64,000 nt of DNA from Longitalea luteola (lineage in GTDB: Bacteria > Bacteroidota > Bacteroidia > Chitinophagales > Chitinophagaceae), in contig NZ_JAFIQX010000004.1 of NCBI RefSeq assembly GCF_017356035.1, positions 62,001 through 126,000 on the forward strand, given 5' to 3'. The notes below the pieces were generated by a model. That model was not told the origin of the DNA. It worked only from the letters and a program-made list of their open reading frames with translations, and did not search any database. A program made the position numbers and the translations under genes. Shown here one piece after another: positions 62,326-64,000 of this stretch (position 1 is its first letter; the number at the start of each line of letters is the position of its first letter).

Positions 62326-63720
62326 TTACCAATTATCAGTTCTAAAAGGGCAAACCGGCAATCCTTCTTTCCCGAACAAATTACCCATAGCCGTATTGGT
62401 GAAGCCGTATCGTACAGCCACAGGTTCTTTCACCTGCTTGCTGGAAACAACCAGCTGGTTGTTCTCGATCTTTGTATCGGCCGGATAGAATTGACGGTCA
62501 TTGCCGGCGACATACACTTCTGTAACGGTTTTTCCCTTCACCATTAAACCGGTGGGTGCGTTATCAAATGAAATATAGGCTTTGCCTTTCTTCACTTCCA
62601 TGCTTTTGAATTCAGGACTTTTATAAACAATGCCTTCTTTCTTATAAGTTTCATGCAACGCCCAGTTGGCAAGCCGCGCGCCTACATCATGTTTATTGGT
62701 AGGATGAATGTTATTGGTATCGGCTACCAGGTCGGTAATAACAACCATGCCTGTATGCGGCAACGCCATGGATCTTGTCTGCTGTTCGCGTAACAAAGCG
62801 CCTATCAACGGGCTGTTGTATTTATATGGTGCAATTTGTACATAGTAAAAAGGAAACTCTTTATTCCACGCCTTGCGCCAGCTTTCGATCATAGTTGTAA
62901 ATAATTTGCCATAAGTGGCGGCAGTTTCCGTATTGCTTTCCCCCTGGTACCAGATAGAACCGGCAATACCATATTTCGTAATGGGTGCAATCATGGCATT
63001 ATAGGTATACCCCGGGGTAATTGGCCAGCGGGCATCGTTCTTTTGTTTGGCAGCGGCAGCCTTGAGGTCGGCATCACTGAACACCTTCTCTTCGGGCGTC
63101 CATACTTCAGCAGGTGTACCGCCCCAGCTGGCATTGATCAAACCAATAGGAACGTTCAGGTCCTGGTTCAGCTTTTTGCCAAAGAAATAACCAACGGCAC
63201 TGAAGAACTTCAGGGTATTGGAATCGCAGATGGTCCATTTGGCAGCGCAATCATCCTGCGGATGAACAGCAGTGGTCTTTGGAATATGAAAGAAGCGGAT
63301 GTTCTTATTATAGCAGGTAGGTAATTCAGCAGCGATATCGGGTAGTTTATTATAATAATTCCATTCCATATTTGACTGGCCTGAGCAAACCCATACTTCA
63401 CCGATCATTACATTTTCGAGTACAATCGGAGCCGGGGTATTGCTGCCCCAGATGGTAATGGTATAAGGCCCGCCGGCAACAGGCGTTTGTACAGAAAATT
63501 GCCAGTTGGCATCGCGTGTAGCCTTTAAAGTATCGGATCTGTTATTCCAGGAAGTAGTAATAGCAATCTTTTCACCGGGGCTGGCCCAGCCCCATAATTT
63601 TACGGATGATTGTTGCTGCAGCACCATATTGCTGCTGATGACTGCGGGCAAACGGATGGCGGCATGGGAAGCAATTACAAGCGAACAAAAGAAAAGAAGC
63701 AAAGACCATTTTTTCTTCAT
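62326..63720 (-). CDS. Sialate O-acetylesterase (SGNH hydrolase)
   Basis: 464 residues from ATG 63720 (MKKKWSLLLFFCSLVIASHA signal peptide); a Met four codons earlier is possible. An N-terminal beta-domain (LPAVISSNMVLQQQSSVKLW) precedes the SGNH core: block I VCSGQSNMEWNY with the Ser nucleophile, NASWGGTPAEVW, and IWYQGESNTETA. The His of block V is probably NIHPTNKHDVG. It removes O-acetyl groups from sialic or related acids on glycans outside the cytoplasm. Single gene; OsmC lies upstream on the same strand with a terminator between. Confidence 0.9.
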   Translation of the reverse strand: MKKKWSLLLFFCSLVIASHAAIRLPAVISSNMVLQQQSSVKLWGWASPGEKIAITTSWNNRSDTLKATRDANWQFSVQTPVAGGPYTITIWGSNTPAPIVLENVMIGEVWVCSGQSNMEWNYYNKLPDIAAELPTCYNKNIRFFHIPKTTAVHPQDDCAAKWTICDSNTLKFFSAVGYFFGKKLNQDLNVPIGLINASWGGTPAEVWTPEEKVFSDADLKAAAAKQKNDARWPITPGYTYNAMIAPITKYGIAGSIWYQGESNTETAATYGKLFTTMIESWRKAWNKEFPFYYVQIAPYKYNSPLIGALLREQQTRSMALPHTGMVVITDLVADTNNIHPTNKHDVGARLANWALHETYKKEGIVYKSPEFKSMEVKKGKAYISFDNAPTGLMVKGKTVTEVYVAGNDRQFYPADTKIENNQLVVSSKQVKEPVAVRYGFTNTAMGNLFGKEGLPVCPFRTDNW

Positions 63721-63781
63721 ATTAAATAGCAATTTTTTGAACAGAAGAAGCTTTTCGATACGAAAAGGTTGTTTGTATTAT

Positions 63782-63810
63782 AAAAAAAGCCGATGGATGT
63801 CCACCGGCTG
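63782..63810 (-). terminator. Terminator of the OsmC gene
   Basis: AGCCGATGG / CCACCGGCT stem (one mismatch) with a T-run on the minus strand (A-run 63782-63788). Confidence 0.75.
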
Positions 63811-63814
63811 AAAT

Positions 63815-63900
63815 CTATTGCAATTGACAACAGGCAAAAAATCGCAACGTTCGATCATTAGCAAGCCTTGTCAATTGCCTATTGCTAATTGTTTATTGGT
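63815..63900. repeat. Heptamer stretch TTGCTAA / TTGACAA
   Basis: CAATTGACAACAGGC at 63820-63834 and TTGCCTA TTGCTAA TTGTTTA TTGGTT at 63876-63900. The array overlaps the last codons and stop of the OsmC gene. Confidence 0.8.
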
Positions 63901-64000
63901 TCGGGTTTCCAGTTAAAAGTCACGTTCACTTCAATATCGGGATGAATGCTGTACATAACGGGGCAGGTATGAGCGGCACGTTCCAGAATGGTCTTTTGTT
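63885..64000 (-). CDS. OsmC family protein, C-terminal end only
   Basis: Partial gene, 37 codons and stop, entering from the right edge on the minus strand. LERAAHTCPVMYSIHPDIEV is the characteristic OsmC end with the peroxidatic region Cys in HTCPVMYSI, followed by a final beta strand (NVTFNWKPEP). OsmC/Ohr proteins reduce organic hydroperoxides with paired cysteines; only one of the pair is visible here. The final residues NWKPEPINN are read into a word-repeat stretch. Confidence 0.8.
   Translation of the reverse strand, partial: QKTILERAAHTCPVMYSIHPDIEVNVTFNWKPEPINN

Overview
The window looks like chromosome of a Bacteroidota organism, most probably family Chitinophagaceae (a Niastella/Chitinophaga-like genome). 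This is inferred from several features: TonB-dependent receptors with a carboxypeptidase-like N-terminal domain, a Bacteroidota-type PyrR-like phosphoribosyltransferase, DUF3347, GlmU-like and BrxA proteins, weak Shine-Dalgarno signals, and promoters of the form TTTG-N18-21-TAnnTTTG. No rRNA, tRNA, CRISPR array, prophage or insertion sequence was recognised.

Layout. 1-8.4 kb: end of an Fe-S membrane oxidoreductase, bestrophin, PyrR-like protein, phosphohexomutase, OmpH/Skp, Gfo/Idh/MocA dehydrogenase and a nucleoside-type MFS carrier. 8.6-20.4 kb: a histidine-utilisation locus. A MarR regulator has a perfect palindrome lying on its own promoter and is followed by hutH and hutU; after a secreted protein and a trehalose synthase/phosphatase come hutI, a membrane protein of the so-called Gcr recombinase family fused translationally to the hutI stop, and hutG. 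The four enzymes make the complete histidine to glutamate plus formamide route. 20.5-33 kb: patatin-like outer membrane lipase, GNAT, ABC-F, DUF3347 protein, TonB receptor, M28 peptidase and two paralogous secreted proteins. 33.2-37 kb: thrS, infC, rpmI, rplT. 37.4-44.3 kb: Orn/Lys/Arg-type decarboxylase, small secreted proteins, Hsp20, bacilliredoxin and an Lgt-like protein. 44.6-50.5 kb: two paralogous TonB-type barrels. 50.8-55.2 kb: yajQ, type-B L31, GlmU-like protein, tpiA, hemerythrin. 55.3-61.2 kb: a surface-polysaccharide cluster (three glycosyltransferases and a flippase) with two membrane proteins. 61.2-64 kb: acyl-CoA-binding protein, CBS protein, sialate O-acetylesterase and the end of an OsmC gene.

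The most striking non-coding signal runs through the whole window. Nearly every intergenic gap that contains a gene 3' end carries arrays of degenerate 7-nt or 8-nt words (for example GAAGTCN, GTAACCG, AGTTCAA, GTGATAAT), often as facing arms around a terminator. Gaps that hold only divergent gene starts lack them. One such heptamer array lies inside the ABC-F gene and is translated as a seven-residue repeat. These arrays, the MarR-controlled split hut locus, and a strong hairpin in the thrS leader are the items most worth a second look.
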